The translations under genes were made by a program, and so were the position numbers. DNA of 64,000 nucleotides. It comes from Pseudomonas sp. PICF141 (GTDB lineage Bacteria; Pseudomonadota; Gammaproteobacteria; Pseudomonadales; Pseudomonadaceae). Location of the stretch: contig NZ_MUNM01000059.1 of the NCBI RefSeq assembly GCF_002286815.1, positions 40,067 to 104,066 of the forward strand, written 5' to 3'. This document shows positions 52,308 through 61,221 of the stretch, piece after piece. Below the pieces are notes generated by a model that saw only the letters and a list, made by a program, of their open reading frames with translations, ran no database searches and was not told the DNA's origin. Every line of letters starts with the position of its first letter. Position 1 is the stretch's first letter.

Positions 52308-53849
52308 TCACGGATCAACAGGCGGCTGGTCAGCATTTCTGGCGGGAGGTCTGGACCGAACCATCCACTGTTCCGCCGTTTGCTCATCCACCGGCAAGGA
52401 GAAGCGAAAAGTCGCGCCGCGTCCGGGCACATCGATCAGCTCAATCTCGCTTCCATGCAATTGCAGGATCCGGTGCACGATCCGCAGCCCCAGCCCGCCA
52501 TCGCGCCGTGCGCCGCCGATGTTGAACGGACGCAGGAACAGACCTTCGCGCAGTTCGGGAGCGATTCCCGGGCCGGTGTCGCTGACGGTCACTTCGATAA
52601 AAGACCCTTGAGGGCGCAGGCTGAGTTCGATCTCTCCACCTTGAGGCGTATGGCGCAGGGCGTTGTCGAACAGGTTGGTCAGCACCCGCTCGATCAGCCC
52701 CAGATCTGCACAAGCCGCCGAGACGTTAGGGGCGAAAGTGGCCTTGAGTTCGATCTGGCGCGCTTGGGCGCTGAGTTCGAATTTCTGGAAGATGTCCTGC
52801 ACCAGATCGGTCACGGAGAAGCGCTCCAGCACTGGTTGCACGAAACCGTGTTCCAGGCGCACCAGTTCCAGCAGCGATTGCGCCAGGCCGCCGACCTTGC
52901 GGCTCTGATCCAGGGCAATCCCCAAATAACGGCGGCGGTCGGCGGGGGACAATGTGGCGTCCTTGAGCGACAGGGTTTCCAGGTAACCGTGCAGCGAGGC
53001 CAGCGGTGTGCGCAGGTCGTGGGAAATGTTCGCCACCAGTTCACGACGCTCCTGATCCTGACGGGTCAGCGAGTTCCATTGTTCTCCAAGGCGCGCTTGC
53101 ATCTGCCGAAAGGCCGCATCGAGGATGGCAATTTCATCCTGGCTGGCGGCTTTTTCTACCGGTTCAGGCTCAGGCTCGGGCGAAGCGGACGGAATGCCGT
53201 TGATATCGAGCTGACTGACTTTTTCGGTCAGACGGCGCAATGGCCGGGTGATCAGGGCAAATGCCGTGAGGCCGGCGATCAGGCACAGCAACGCCACCAG
53301 CCCGATGGACAACAACGCGGTATTGAGCGCAGCACTGGTGGCGCCACGCTCGGCGAGGCGATCGTGCTCTTCGCTGAGCAACACCACATACAGATAACCG
53401 GCCGGTTGACCATTGACCCGCAACGGCGCAGCGCTGAACACCTTGCGACCATCGATGCTGCGCGGGTCGTCGCCGAGAATCGGCAAGGCCTCGCCTTTGA
53501 GCAAACGCTGGATCGGCACCAGATCGACCCGTTCCCGGCGTATCCGGCCTTCGGGCGCGGCGCTGCCGACAATTCGGCCCGCGGTGTCGAGCAGATAGAC
53601 TTCGACACTGGGATTGACCCGCATCAGCTGGCTGAACAATTCACGCACGGCATTGGGCATCGGGCCATTGCGATCCATCAGCACCGTGTCTCGAGCGATG
53701 TGTTGCGCCAGATCCCGCGACAACCCCTGCACCACTTCCAGTTCATGCATGTGGTTGGAGCGCACCTGCATCCAGGCCGAAGTGCCGTAGCACAGCAGCA
53801 ATAGCACGGCGAACACCAGGGACAGGCGTTGGGTCAGGGTCAATTTCAT
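52308..53849 (-). CDS. Sensor histidine kinase
   Basis: A 513-residue inner-membrane sensor. Two membrane helices (SLVFAVLLLLCYGTSAW, about 10-26; LLSIGLVALLCLIAGLTAFA, about 179-198) enclose a ~150-residue periplasmic domain. A HAMP domain with an unusual Pro-Glu stretch (SASPEPEPEPVEK) leads to the dimerisation domain with phospho-acceptor H277 in LVANISHDLRTPLASL and an ATPase domain with NLFDNALRHT and SDTGPGIAPEL. Translationally coupled to the response regulator (ATGA overlap). The signal is unknown; the divergent msrB-dipZ-msrA genes suggest oxidative damage to the envelope. Confidence 0.93.
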   Translation of the reverse strand: MKLTLTQRLSLVFAVLLLLCYGTSAWMQVRSNHMHELEVVQGLSRDLAQHIARDTVLMDRNGPMPNAVRELFSQLMRVNPSVEVYLLDTAGRIVGSAAPEGRIRRERVDLVPIQRLLKGEALPILGDDPRSIDGRKVFSAAPLRVNGQPAGYLYVVLLSEEHDRLAERGATSAALNTALLSIGLVALLCLIAGLTAFALITRPLRRLTEKVSQLDINGIPSASPEPEPEPVEKAASQDEIAILDAAFRQMQARLGEQWNSLTRQDQERRELVANISHDLRTPLASLHGYLETLSLKDATLSPADRRRYLGIALDQSRKVGGLAQSLLELVRLEHGFVQPVLERFSVTDLVQDIFQKFELSAQARQIELKATFAPNVSAACADLGLIERVLTNLFDNALRHTPQGGEIELSLRPQGSFIEVTVSDTGPGIAPELREGLFLRPFNIGGARRDGGLGLRIVHRILQLHGSEIELIDVPGRGATFRFSLPVDEQTAEQWMVRSRPPARNADQPPVDP

Positions 53850-54562
53850 GGCTGATCTGCACTCGTCGCGAATTTGTAACCACGACCCCACACCGTGAGG
53901 ATGCGCGCCGGTTGCGCCGGATCGACTTCGATCTTGGCCCGCAGGCGGTTGATGTGGGTATTGACCGTGTGCTCGTAGCCTTCATGGCTGTAGCCCCACA
54001 CCGCGTTGAGCAGGTCCATGCGCGAAAAAACCTTGCCAGGCTGGCGGGCGAAGAAGTACAGCAAGTCGAACTCTCGCGGCGTGAGGTCCAGACGACGACC
54101 ATCGAGGGAGACTTCACGGGTGATCGGGTCGATGGACAGGCCATCGCTGATCAGGCTGCCAGCGTCCATTTTCAGGTTGCGGGCCATGGCATCGACCCTT
54201 CGCAGCAATGCCTTGACCCGCGCCACCAGCTCGAGCATGGAAAAGGGTTTGGCCAGGTAATCGTCGGCACCCAGTTCCAGCCCCAGAATCCGATGGACTT
54301 CGCTGGAGCGTGCACTGGTAATGATGATCGGTGTGTAACGGGCCATGGCCCGGGCGCGGCGGCAGATTTCCAGGCCGTCGACGCCGGGCAGCATCAGGTC
54401 GAGGATCAGGGCATCCCAGCTTCCTTGCTGCAGCAGGCGCATGCCTTCATCGCCGTCGGCGCAGTGCACCACCTCGAACTGCTCATCACGAAGATGCAGG
54501 CAGATAAGGTCGGCGATGTGCAGGTCGTCCTCAACCACCAGAACGCGTTTGGTCGGTTCCAT
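53846..54562 (-). CDS. OmpR/PhoB-family response regulator
   Basis: A 238-residue regulator. Receiver domain with acidic pair EDD (11-13), phospho-acceptor D55 in ALILDLMLPGVDG and K105 in LAKPFSMLELVARV; C-terminal winged helix (LDLTPREFDLLYFFARQPGK, SRMDLLNAVWGYSHEGYEHT, VNTHINRLRAKIE, VWGRGYKF). ATG at 54562 chosen; the frame runs 11 codons further upstream without a better start. It is first in the operon with its kinase and is divergent from msrB, 153 bp away. Confidence 0.94.
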   Translation of the reverse strand: MEPTKRVLVVEDDLHIADLICLHLRDEQFEVVHCADGDEGMRLLQQGSWDALILDLMLPGVDGLEICRRARAMARYTPIIITSARSSEVHRILGLELGADDYLAKPFSMLELVARVKALLRRVDAMARNLKMDAGSLISDGLSIDPITREVSLDGRRLDLTPREFDLLYFFARQPGKVFSRMDLLNAVWGYSHEGYEHTVNTHINRLRAKIEVDPAQPARILTVWGRGYKFATSADQP

Positions 54563-54715
54563 GGAGCTCAATCCCTTGTGACGCAATGAACCCATTGTGC
54601 GGCTTTTCGTGAGGCTCGGTTATCACGAATTGTTTAACTTCTCGTGAGGATTTGGCGATCAACTCAAGCCTAGGCTGTGTTCCATGCAAGGCACCTGAAA
54701 TTTTGGAGAAGGCCC

Positions 54716-55231
54716 ATGTTTTCACGGCGACAGTTTCTTGTAGCAAGCGGCGGGCTGGGGGCTACAGCCTTGGTGATGGGTGTATTGCCAAAATTTTCCG
54801 CAAGCGTTGCGTTGGTCGACGAGGCCCGCGCGCTGGAGGTTTTCGAGGTGACTCACAGCGACAGCGAATGGCGCGCCCTGCTCAGCGCCGAGCAGTACGT
54901 GATCTTGCGTGAGGAGGGCACCGAACGGGCCTACAGCAGCCCGCTGAACAACGAGCACCGCAAAGGCATTTTTGCCTGCGCCGGTTGTGATCTGCCGTTG
55001 TTTTCCTCCGACACAAAATTCGACAGCCGCACCGGATGGCCGAGCTTCTGGGCGCCACTGGACAACGCGGTTGCCACCCGTCAGGACCGCTCCTTCGGCA
55101 TGCTGCGCGAAGAGGTGCATTGCCGTCGTTGCGGCGGTCACTTGGGTCATGTTTTCCAGGACGGGCCAAAGCCCACCGGCTTGCGCTACTGCATGAACGG
55201 CCTGGCGCTGACTTTCAAGCCTCAGGCCTAA
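54716..55231 (+). CDS. msrB: Exported methionine-(R)-sulfoxide reductase with a twin-arginine signal
   Basis: A 171-residue reductase. The N-terminus MFSRRQFLVASGGLGATALV has the RRxFL pattern of a Tat signal, so a folded, zinc-loaded enzyme is sent to the periplasm. Zinc cysteine pairs are C88/C91 (ACAGCDLPLF) and C136/C139 (VHCRRCGGHLGHVF); catalytic cysteine C159 in LRYCMNGLAL. GGAGAAGG precedes the ATG. First gene of msrB-dipZ-msrA; most MsrB proteins are cytoplasmic. Confidence 0.93.
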   Translation: MFSRRQFLVASGGLGATALVMGVLPKFSASVALVDEARALEVFEVTHSDSEWRALLSAEQYVILREEGTERAYSSPLNNEHRKGIFACAGCDLPLFSSDTKFDSRTGWPSFWAPLDNAVATRQDRSFGMLREEVHCRRCGGHLGHVFQDGPKPTGLRYCMNGLALTFKPQA

Positions 55232-55274
55232 TCCATGGGCACTTTCTTTCACTCACTTCATACGGGTCGACGTT

Positions 55275-57062
55275 ATGTGGCTGCTGGTTCTCGCTTATCT
55301 CGGTGGTGTACTGACGATCATCAGCCCGTGCATTCTGCCGGTATTGCCTTTTGTTTTCGCTCGAACCGGGCAGCCGTTTATGAAAAGTGGCTTGCCGCTG
55401 CTGGCGGGGATGGCGCTGACCTTCGCGCTCGTCGCCTCGTTGGCGGCGGTGGGCGGCGGTTGGGTGGTGCAAGTCAATCAGTACGGTCGCTGGCTCGCGT
55501 TGCTGTTCGTTGCACTGTTCGGGTTGACGCTGTTGCTGCCCCGGTTGGCCGAGCGCCTGACGCGTCCACTGGTTGCAGCCGGTGGTCGGCTGTCGCAAGT
55601 CGCGGCTGCCGATACCCGGCCGCGTCCCGGCGCTTCGTTGTTGATCGGTGTCGCCACGGGCCTGCTCTGGGCTCCCTGCGCCGGGCCGATTCTGGGCCTG
55701 TTGTTGACTGGCGCGGCGCTGCAAGGGGCAAACGTCGCCACCACCTTGTTGCTACTGGCTTACGCGGCCGGCGCCGCCACCTCCCTTGCCGGGGCTCTGT
55801 TGCTGGGCGGTAAAGTCTTCGCTGCGATGAAGCGCTCGATAGGCGCAGGCGAGTGGCTGCGTCGAGGCTTGGGGGGCGCGATGCTGGTGGGTGTGGTGGC
55901 GATTGCCCTGGGGCTGGATACCGGAATTCTGGCGCGGGTCTCGACAGCCTCCACCGGCGATATCGAACAGGCGCTGGTCAACCGATTGGCCGTTAAGTCG
56001 CCCAGCGACGGTGGGGCAATGATGTCGCAGATTCCACGGGGCGGCGAACAACCCGTCGGCAGTATGAAAATGAGCGCCAGGGTTCCGGGCGAACTGCCGA
56101 TCGAAGGCAGCCTTCCATCGCTGGACGGTGCGGTGCAATGGCTCAATTCACCCCCGCTCACCGCCCAGGCCTTGAAAGGCAAGGTTGTGTTGGTGGATTT
56201 CTGGACTTACTCCTGCATCAACTGCTTGCGCACTCTGCCGTATGTGAAGGCCTGGGCCGAGAAGTATCGTGATCAGGGCTTGGTGGTGATCGGCGTCCAT
56301 ACGCCTGAGTTTGCCTTCGAACGTGATGTCGGCAACGTCACCAAAGCCATGAAAGACCTGGGTGTCACTTATCCGGTGGCAATCGATAACGACTACAAGG
56401 TCTGGCGTGCCTTCAACAACCAATATTGGCCGACCCACTATTTTGCCGATGCAAAGGGGCGCATTCGTTATCACCATTTTGGCGAGGGTAAATACGCCGA
56501 ATCGGAGCGAGTGATTCAGCAACTGCTGCGTGAGGCGGGTGCCGAGACGGTCGCGGATGGGCTGATCAATGCCCGTGCCGAGGGCGTTCATCTGGCTCCA
56601 GACATGAATGAAGTGCAATCGCCGGAAACCTACGTCGGCTACCGACGGGCAGAGCATTTCGTTGCTCAAACCGATCTGGCGCCAGACAAGGTGACGGCTT
56701 ATAGCCCGCCGTCAAAATTGGCCCTCAATCACTGGAGCCTGGAGGGCCAATGGACGGTCGGTCCGGAGCGGGCCGTTTCGAACGCACCGGCCGGTCGAAT
56801 CGTCTACCGCTTCCACGCTCGCGATTTGCATCTGGTATTGGGGCCCGGCGCTGATGGCAAACCGGTGCGTTTCAAAGTGTTGATTGACGGCAAGGCCCCA
56901 GGTAATGCCCGCGGTGTCGACGTGGCGCCTGATGGCAGCGGCAGCGTCACCGAGCAGCGGTTGTATCAACTGGTACGCCAGACCGCAGGCGTAAAAGACC
57001 GGACATTCAGTATCGAATTTCTCGATCCCGGTGTGTCGGCGTATGCATTTACCTTTGGTTGA
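55275..57062 (+). CDS. dipZ: DipZ-like protein: CcdA-type membrane domain fused to thioredoxin-like domain
   Basis: A 595-residue protein. The N-terminal six-helix CcdA/DsbD-beta-like domain has its redox cysteines C19 (TIISPCILPVLPFV) and C135 (LWAPCAGPILG). A periplasmic thioredoxin-like domain follows, with C314/C317 in WTYSCINCLRTLPYV and the cis-proline region near YWPTHYF. The C-terminal ~150 residues are the DipZ-specific beta-domain (LNHWSLEGQWTVGPERAVS). This layout would carry electrons from cytoplasmic thioredoxin to the periplasm, here probably to the two Msr enzymes. Confidence 0.92.
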   Translation: MWLLVLAYLGGVLTIISPCILPVLPFVFARTGQPFMKSGLPLLAGMALTFALVASLAAVGGGWVVQVNQYGRWLALLFVALFGLTLLLPRLAERLTRPLVAAGGRLSQVAAADTRPRPGASLLIGVATGLLWAPCAGPILGLLLTGAALQGANVATTLLLLAYAAGAATSLAGALLLGGKVFAAMKRSIGAGEWLRRGLGGAMLVGVVAIALGLDTGILARVSTASTGDIEQALVNRLAVKSPSDGGAMMSQIPRGGEQPVGSMKMSARVPGELPIEGSLPSLDGAVQWLNSPPLTAQALKGKVVLVDFWTYSCINCLRTLPYVKAWAEKYRDQGLVVIGVHTPEFAFERDVGNVTKAMKDLGVTYPVAIDNDYKVWRAFNNQYWPTHYFADAKGRIRYHHFGEGKYAESERVIQQLLREAGAETVADGLINARAEGVHLAPDMNEVQSPETYVGYRRAEHFVAQTDLAPDKVTAYSPPSKLALNHWSLEGQWTVGPERAVSNAPAGRIVYRFHARDLHLVLGPGADGKPVRFKVLIDGKAPGNARGVDVAPDGSGSVTEQRLYQLVRQTAGVKDRTFSIEFLDPGVSAYAFTFG

Positions 57063-57104
57063 TAGCCGTTTGGTTGAAAGCCCCATTCATTGAGGAGACA
57101 GCCC

Positions 57105-57812
57105 ATGAAAACCTCATTCAACTGGCGTCGCACCTTGCTGGGATTGGCCGCCGCCAGTGTTATCGGTCCGTGCGCCGCGTTCTCTTTTGGAGGCGCCGAA
57201 GAGGCGGTCATCATTGCGCCACCAACGCTCGATGAGAACACTCAAGCACGCAGTGAAACGGCAATTTTTGCCGGCGGTTGCTTCTGGGGCGTCCAAGGGG
57301 TATTTCAACACGTCAAAGGGGTGAAGAATGCCGTCTCCGGTTACGCGGGTGGCACAGCCGATACTGCTCAATACGAGCGGGTCAGCAATGGCGATACCGG
57401 TCATGCGGAGGCCGTCGAAGTCACCTACGACCCGGCCCAAGTCAGTTATGGCAGCCTGTTGCAGATCTATTTCTCGGTGGCCCATAACCCCACCGAACTC
57501 AACCGCCAGGGGCCGGATCGCGGCACTCAGTATCGGTCGGCGCTATTCCCCAAAAGCGCCGAACAACAACGCATCGCCCAGGCTTACATCGCCCAGCTGG
57601 ACGCTGCCCGTTCGTTTAAAAAACCCATCGTCACCAAACTGGAAAACTACAACGGCTTCTACCCGGCCGAGGAAGAACATCAGGACTTCCTGACCGAACA
57701 TCCGACATATCCCTACATCGTGATCAATGACCTGCCGAAAGTGGCGCAGTTGAAGAAGTTGTATCCGGATCGGTATCAGGAGAAACCGGTGTTGGTGAAG
57801 GAGGGCATGTAG
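57105..57812 (+). CDS. msrA: Exported methionine-(S)-sulfoxide reductase
   Basis: A 235-residue MsrA with the catalytic C59 in AIFAGGCFWGVQGVF, then SGYAGGTADTAQYERVSNGD, GHAEAVEVTYDPAQVSYG and QGPDRGTQYRSALF. The N-terminus (SFNWRRTLLGLAAASVIGPC) is a cleavable signal, with a twin arginine, so it may also use Tat. GAGGAG precedes the ATG at 57105, 42 nt after dipZ. Third gene of the periplasmic repair set. Confidence 0.94.
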   Translation: MKTSFNWRRTLLGLAAASVIGPCAAFSFGGAEEAVIIAPPTLDENTQARSETAIFAGGCFWGVQGVFQHVKGVKNAVSGYAGGTADTAQYERVSNGDTGHAEAVEVTYDPAQVSYGSLLQIYFSVAHNPTELNRQGPDRGTQYRSALFPKSAEQQRIAQAYIAQLDAARSFKKPIVTKLENYNGFYPAEEEHQDFLTEHPTYPYIVINDLPKVAQLKKLYPDRYQEKPVLVKEGM

Positions 57813-57816
57813 ACAC

Positions 57817-58833
57817 TCATCCCGAAATCACATTCTTGCCCGCAATCTTCGACCGATACAGCGCCTGATCGGCCCTGGCCAGCAATCCGGTCTGTTGCTC
57901 ATCTTCAAAACGTTGCACCACGCCAAAACTCATGGTCACTTGAAAGTCCCCGACCGGCAACAGGCTCGACAGCCCATGGCGGATTCTTCCGGCGAGTGAT
58001 CTGGCGTCGGCCAACAAGGTGTTGGGCAGGATCATGATGAACTCGTCACCGCCCCAGCGCGCCAGCAAATCACCTTCACGCACGCAGCGCTTCACGCGCT
58101 CGATTACCTGTACCAACGCCGCATCACCCAAGGCATGGCCGTAATGATCGTTGATGTTTTTGAAGTCATCGATGTCCATGGCGATCAGCGACAGTGGCTG
58201 GCGGAAGCGTTGGGCGCGATCGCATTCCAGGGGCAAGGCTTTTTCCAGGCGATAGCGATTGGCGATGGAGGTCAGTACATCGGTTTCGGCCAGTTTGCGG
58301 TTTTCTTCGAGTTGGAGTTGCAACTCCTTATTGACCCGAGACAACTCGCGGGTGCGTTCTTCGATAATGGCTTCGAGGGATTGATTGCGCCGTTCCATTG
58401 CTTCGAACAGGCGTTTCTTGGCTTCGATACTGCGGTGCGCACCGACCATTCGCGCTACCGAACCGTCGGCATTACGTGCCAGCACATAGCCGCGATCCTC
58501 GATCCAGGTGTAAGTGCCATCCTGCTTGCGGCAACGATATTCGGCCTGGTAGCCGGTTGCGCGCTGATTCAGGTAGTCATCAAACAGTGCCATGACCTGT
58601 GGATAATCGTCGGGATGGATCACGTTTTCCCAGGTCAGCACATTGTTGTCCAGAGAATGGGGCGTATAGCCGAGCATCTCGTACCACCCGGGGTTGCGGT
58701 AGACGAAACCGGTGTTGGCGTTCCAGTCCCAGATGCCATCGCTGACCAGTTCCAGGATGGTGTGCAGCATGTCCTCGTTAAAATCTGACAGATTGAACTT
58801 CAATGGCTCGATATTCGATGCCTCACCCATCAT
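57817..58833 (-). CDS. PAS-GGDEF diguanylate cyclase
   Basis: A 338-residue cytoplasmic protein: PAS domain at about 22-140 (ILELVSDGIWDWNANTGFVY; YRCRKQDGTYTWIEDRGYVL), a coiled coil (148-183), then a GGDEF domain with the intact active site RWGGDEF (261-265) and an inhibitory-site RxxD at 252-255 five residues before it. It should make c-di-GMP with product feedback. No membrane segment. Convergent with msrA (4 nt apart). Its product could feed Alg44, but no direct link is seen. Confidence 0.93.
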   Translation of the reverse strand: MMGEASNIEPLKFNLSDFNEDMLHTILELVSDGIWDWNANTGFVYRNPGWYEMLGYTPHSLDNNVLTWENVIHPDDYPQVMALFDDYLNQRATGYQAEYRCRKQDGTYTWIEDRGYVLARNADGSVARMVGAHRSIEAKKRLFEAMERRNQSLEAIIEERTRELSRVNKELQLQLEENRKLAETDVLTSIANRYRLEKALPLECDRAQRFRQPLSLIAMDIDDFKNINDHYGHALGDAALVQVIERVKRCVREGDLLARWGGDEFIMILPNTLLADARSLAGRIRHGLSSLLPVGDFQVTMSFGVVQRFEDEQQTGLLARADQALYRSKIAGKNVISG

Positions 58834-58963
58834 CGGTCTCCCTGCCGAACTGATATCAACGTGACTCGCCAGTCGAGGAGATTAGTTCATGGGGTATTGC
58901 CCCTGCTAGAGGGGTTCTCAATTACTTTCCTTAGCGCTGCAGGGAATTAATTGAGAGCGCCAC

Positions 58964-59869
58964 TTACGGCTTGCCCCACCTCTGCAGCGCAAAGTCGACG
59001 AAGCTGCGCAGTTTTGGCAAACGGTAGCGGTCCTGGGCGTAGACCAGATTCATCGGCCGACTCGGCAATTGGTAGTCCTGCATCAAGGCCACCAGTTTTC
59101 CATCCTGAAGGTCCTGCTCTACCAAGGCATCGGGCACCATTACGATGCCCATTCCGGTGCGCGCCGCTTGATGCAGCCCCGCCGAACTGTTGATCAGCAT
59201 TGGGCCGCTGACCGCTACCATGACTTCGCCTTCAGGTCCTCTCAGGCGCCATTGTTTGGCTACCGAATGCCAGTCATCTCCGGCCGGGTAAGCGAAGGCA
59301 AGACAGTCATGGTGTTGCAGATCGGCAGGCTTTTCTGGCGTGCCGCGACGCGCCAGATAGTCCTTCGATGCACACAAGGTCATCGTGTAGTCAATGAGCG
59401 GGCGGGCGATCATGTTGGACATCTCGGTAGTGCCCAAGCGAATCGCCACGTCGAAACCGTTGTCGAGCAGATCCAGGCGCTGGTTGGTCAATACGACGTC
59501 GAGTTTGACCTGCGGACAGCGCAAGGTGAATTCGCTCAGGGCTGGCGCCAGCCGTTCGGTGCCGAAGGTCAGCGGTGCGGTGATGCGCAGGGTGCCGCTC
59601 GGCTCGTCGAGGGTCTGTTCGGCCAGCCGTTCGGAATCGGCCACCAGCCCCAATACCTCAAGGCAACGTTGATAGTACGCGGTGCCGAATTCCGTCAGCC
59701 GCTGGCGTCGTGTCGTACGGTTGAGCAGGCGCACCCCCAAACGTTGTTCCAGGGCCCGAAGATGATTGCCGACCATGGTCGTGGACATTTCGCACTCCAA
59801 AGCGGCGGCGGTCATGCTGCCGGCTTCCACCACTCTTACGTATACGGTCATTGCGTGGAATAAATCCAT
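58964..59869 (-). CDS. LysR-family transcriptional regulator
   Basis: A 301-residue LysR regulator: HTH around VRVVEAGSMTAAALECEMS and LRALEQRLGVRLLNRTTRRQ, effector domain from about 90 (GTLRITAPLTFGTERLAPAL). CrgA-like branch. The start may be the ATG at 59869 or a TTG two codons earlier; no clear Shine-Dalgarno site. Divergent from the aminotransferase gene, 101 bp away, a likely target. Confidence 0.9.
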   Translation of the reverse strand: MDLFHAMTVYVRVVEAGSMTAAALECEMSTTMVGNHLRALEQRLGVRLLNRTTRRQRLTEFGTAYYQRCLEVLGLVADSERLAEQTLDEPSGTLRITAPLTFGTERLAPALSEFTLRCPQVKLDVVLTNQRLDLLDNGFDVAIRLGTTEMSNMIARPLIDYTMTLCASKDYLARRGTPEKPADLQHHDCLAFAYPAGDDWHSVAKQWRLRGPEGEVMVAVSGPMLINSSAGLHQAARTGMGIVMVPDALVEQDLQDGKLVALMQDYQLPSRPMNLVYAQDRYRLPKLRSFVDFALQRWGKP

Positions 59870-59970
59870 TATCAAGCCCAGCTTTAAAATGATTGAAGTT
59901 TTGCAGTGTTTATCCAGCTCTGGTGGCTAACCATACTGCAAAAACACCCACAAAAACGGAGTTTGATGTC

Positions 59971-61146
59971 ATGACCGCCGCCTGCCTGATGAGCACTTAT
60001 CAACCCTTGGCCCTGAGTTTCAGCAAAGGCATGGGCACGCGTTTGTGGGACCAGGCCGGTCGCGAATATCTGGACGCGGTAGCGGGCGTAGCGGTGACCA
60101 ACGTCGGCCATTCCCATCCGCGAATCGTGGCAGCTATCAGTGAACAGGCCGGGCTGTTGTTGCACACCTCCAACCTGTACAGCATCGATTGGCAGCAGCG
60201 GCTGGCGCAGAAACTGGTTCGGCTGTCGGGCATGGAGCGGGCGTTCTTCAACAACTCTGGCGCCGAAGCCAACGAAACCGCACTGAAACTCGCGCGGCTT
60301 TACGGCTGGCACAAAGGCATCGAGCAGCCGCTGGTGGTGGTCATGGAAAACGCCTTTCACGGTCGTACGCTTGGGACCCTGTCCGCCAGTGACGGCCCGG
60401 CGGTGCGCCTGGGGTTTAACCAATTGCCGGGGGATTTCATCAAAGTGCCATTCGGCGACCTCGCTGCGCTGGAGGCGGTGCAACACGCCCACGGTCCACG
60501 CATCGTGGCGATCCTGATGGAGCCGGTTCAGGGCGAAAGCGGTGTGCAAATGGCGCCGCCCGGTTATCTCAAAGCAGTGCGCAAACTGTGCAACCGGCGC
60601 GCCTGGCTGCTGATGCTCGACGAAATCCAGACCGGCATCGGCCGCACCGGTCAATGGTTTGCGTTCCAGCACGAAGGTATTATTCCGGACGTCATGACCC
60701 TGGCCAAAGGCTTGGGCAACGGCATCCCCATCGGTGCCTGCCTGGCCCGGGGCAAAGCCGCCGATCTGTTCACCCCTGGCAGCCACGGCAGCACGTTCGG
60801 CGGCAATCCATTGGCGTGCCGAGTGGGGTGCACCGTTCTGGAGATCATTGAGGAGCAAGGGCTGCTGGAAAACGCCAGGCTTCAGGGCGAACGCCTGCTG
60901 GCCAGATTGCGTATCGAACTGGCCGATGTCCCTAACGTTCTGGCGATTCGCGGCCAGGGTTTGATGATCGGTATTGAACTCAAACAACCGATTCGCGACC
61001 TGACCCTGATTGCAGCCCGCGATCATGGCTTGCTGATCAACGTGACGCGGGGCAAGACCATTCGCCTGCTGCCACCGCTGACGATTGATGAGCGGGAAGT
61101 GGAAATGATTGTCAGGGGTATTGGTCGAGCGCTGAGCGCAGCCTGA
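59971..61146 (+). CDS. argD: Class III PLP-dependent aminotransferase (acetylornithine/ornithine type)
   Basis: A 391-residue aminotransferase: AVAGVAVTNVGHSHP, FFNNSGAEANETALKLAR, LMLDEIQTGIGRTG (D217) and the PLP lysine K246 in VMTLAKGLGNGIPIG, then GSTFGGNPLACRVG. Close to ArgD-like enzymes converting N-acetylornithine or related amines; pseudomonads carry several paralogues, so the substrate is uncertain. ATG at 59971 (MTAACLMSTY) with GGAG upstream, against a frame 26 codons longer. Confidence 0.88.
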   Translation: MTAACLMSTYQPLALSFSKGMGTRLWDQAGREYLDAVAGVAVTNVGHSHPRIVAAISEQAGLLLHTSNLYSIDWQQRLAQKLVRLSGMERAFFNNSGAEANETALKLARLYGWHKGIEQPLVVVMENAFHGRTLGTLSASDGPAVRLGFNQLPGDFIKVPFGDLAALEAVQHAHGPRIVAILMEPVQGESGVQMAPPGYLKAVRKLCNRRAWLLMLDEIQTGIGRTGQWFAFQHEGIIPDVMTLAKGLGNGIPIGACLARGKAADLFTPGSHGSTFGGNPLACRVGCTVLEIIEEQGLLENARLQGERLLARLRIELADVPNVLAIRGQGLMIGIELKQPIRDLTLIAARDHGLLINVTRGKTIRLLPPLTIDEREVEMIVRGIGRALSAA

Positions 61147-61180
61147 CTTCTATTGAATGGATGCATTCCCCTGCAGGAGC

Positions 61181-61209
61181 TGTGTCTGTGTCTGTGTCTG
61201 TGTCTGTGG
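61181..61209. repeat. Hexanucleotide TGTGTC tandem repeat
   Basis: Nearly five perfect units of TGTGTC following what looks like a REP fragment (CAGGAGCTG), 35 nt after the argD-like stop and 13 nt from the end of the convergent kinase-like gene. Confidence 0.9.
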
Positions 61210-61221
61210 AATCAGGAACGA

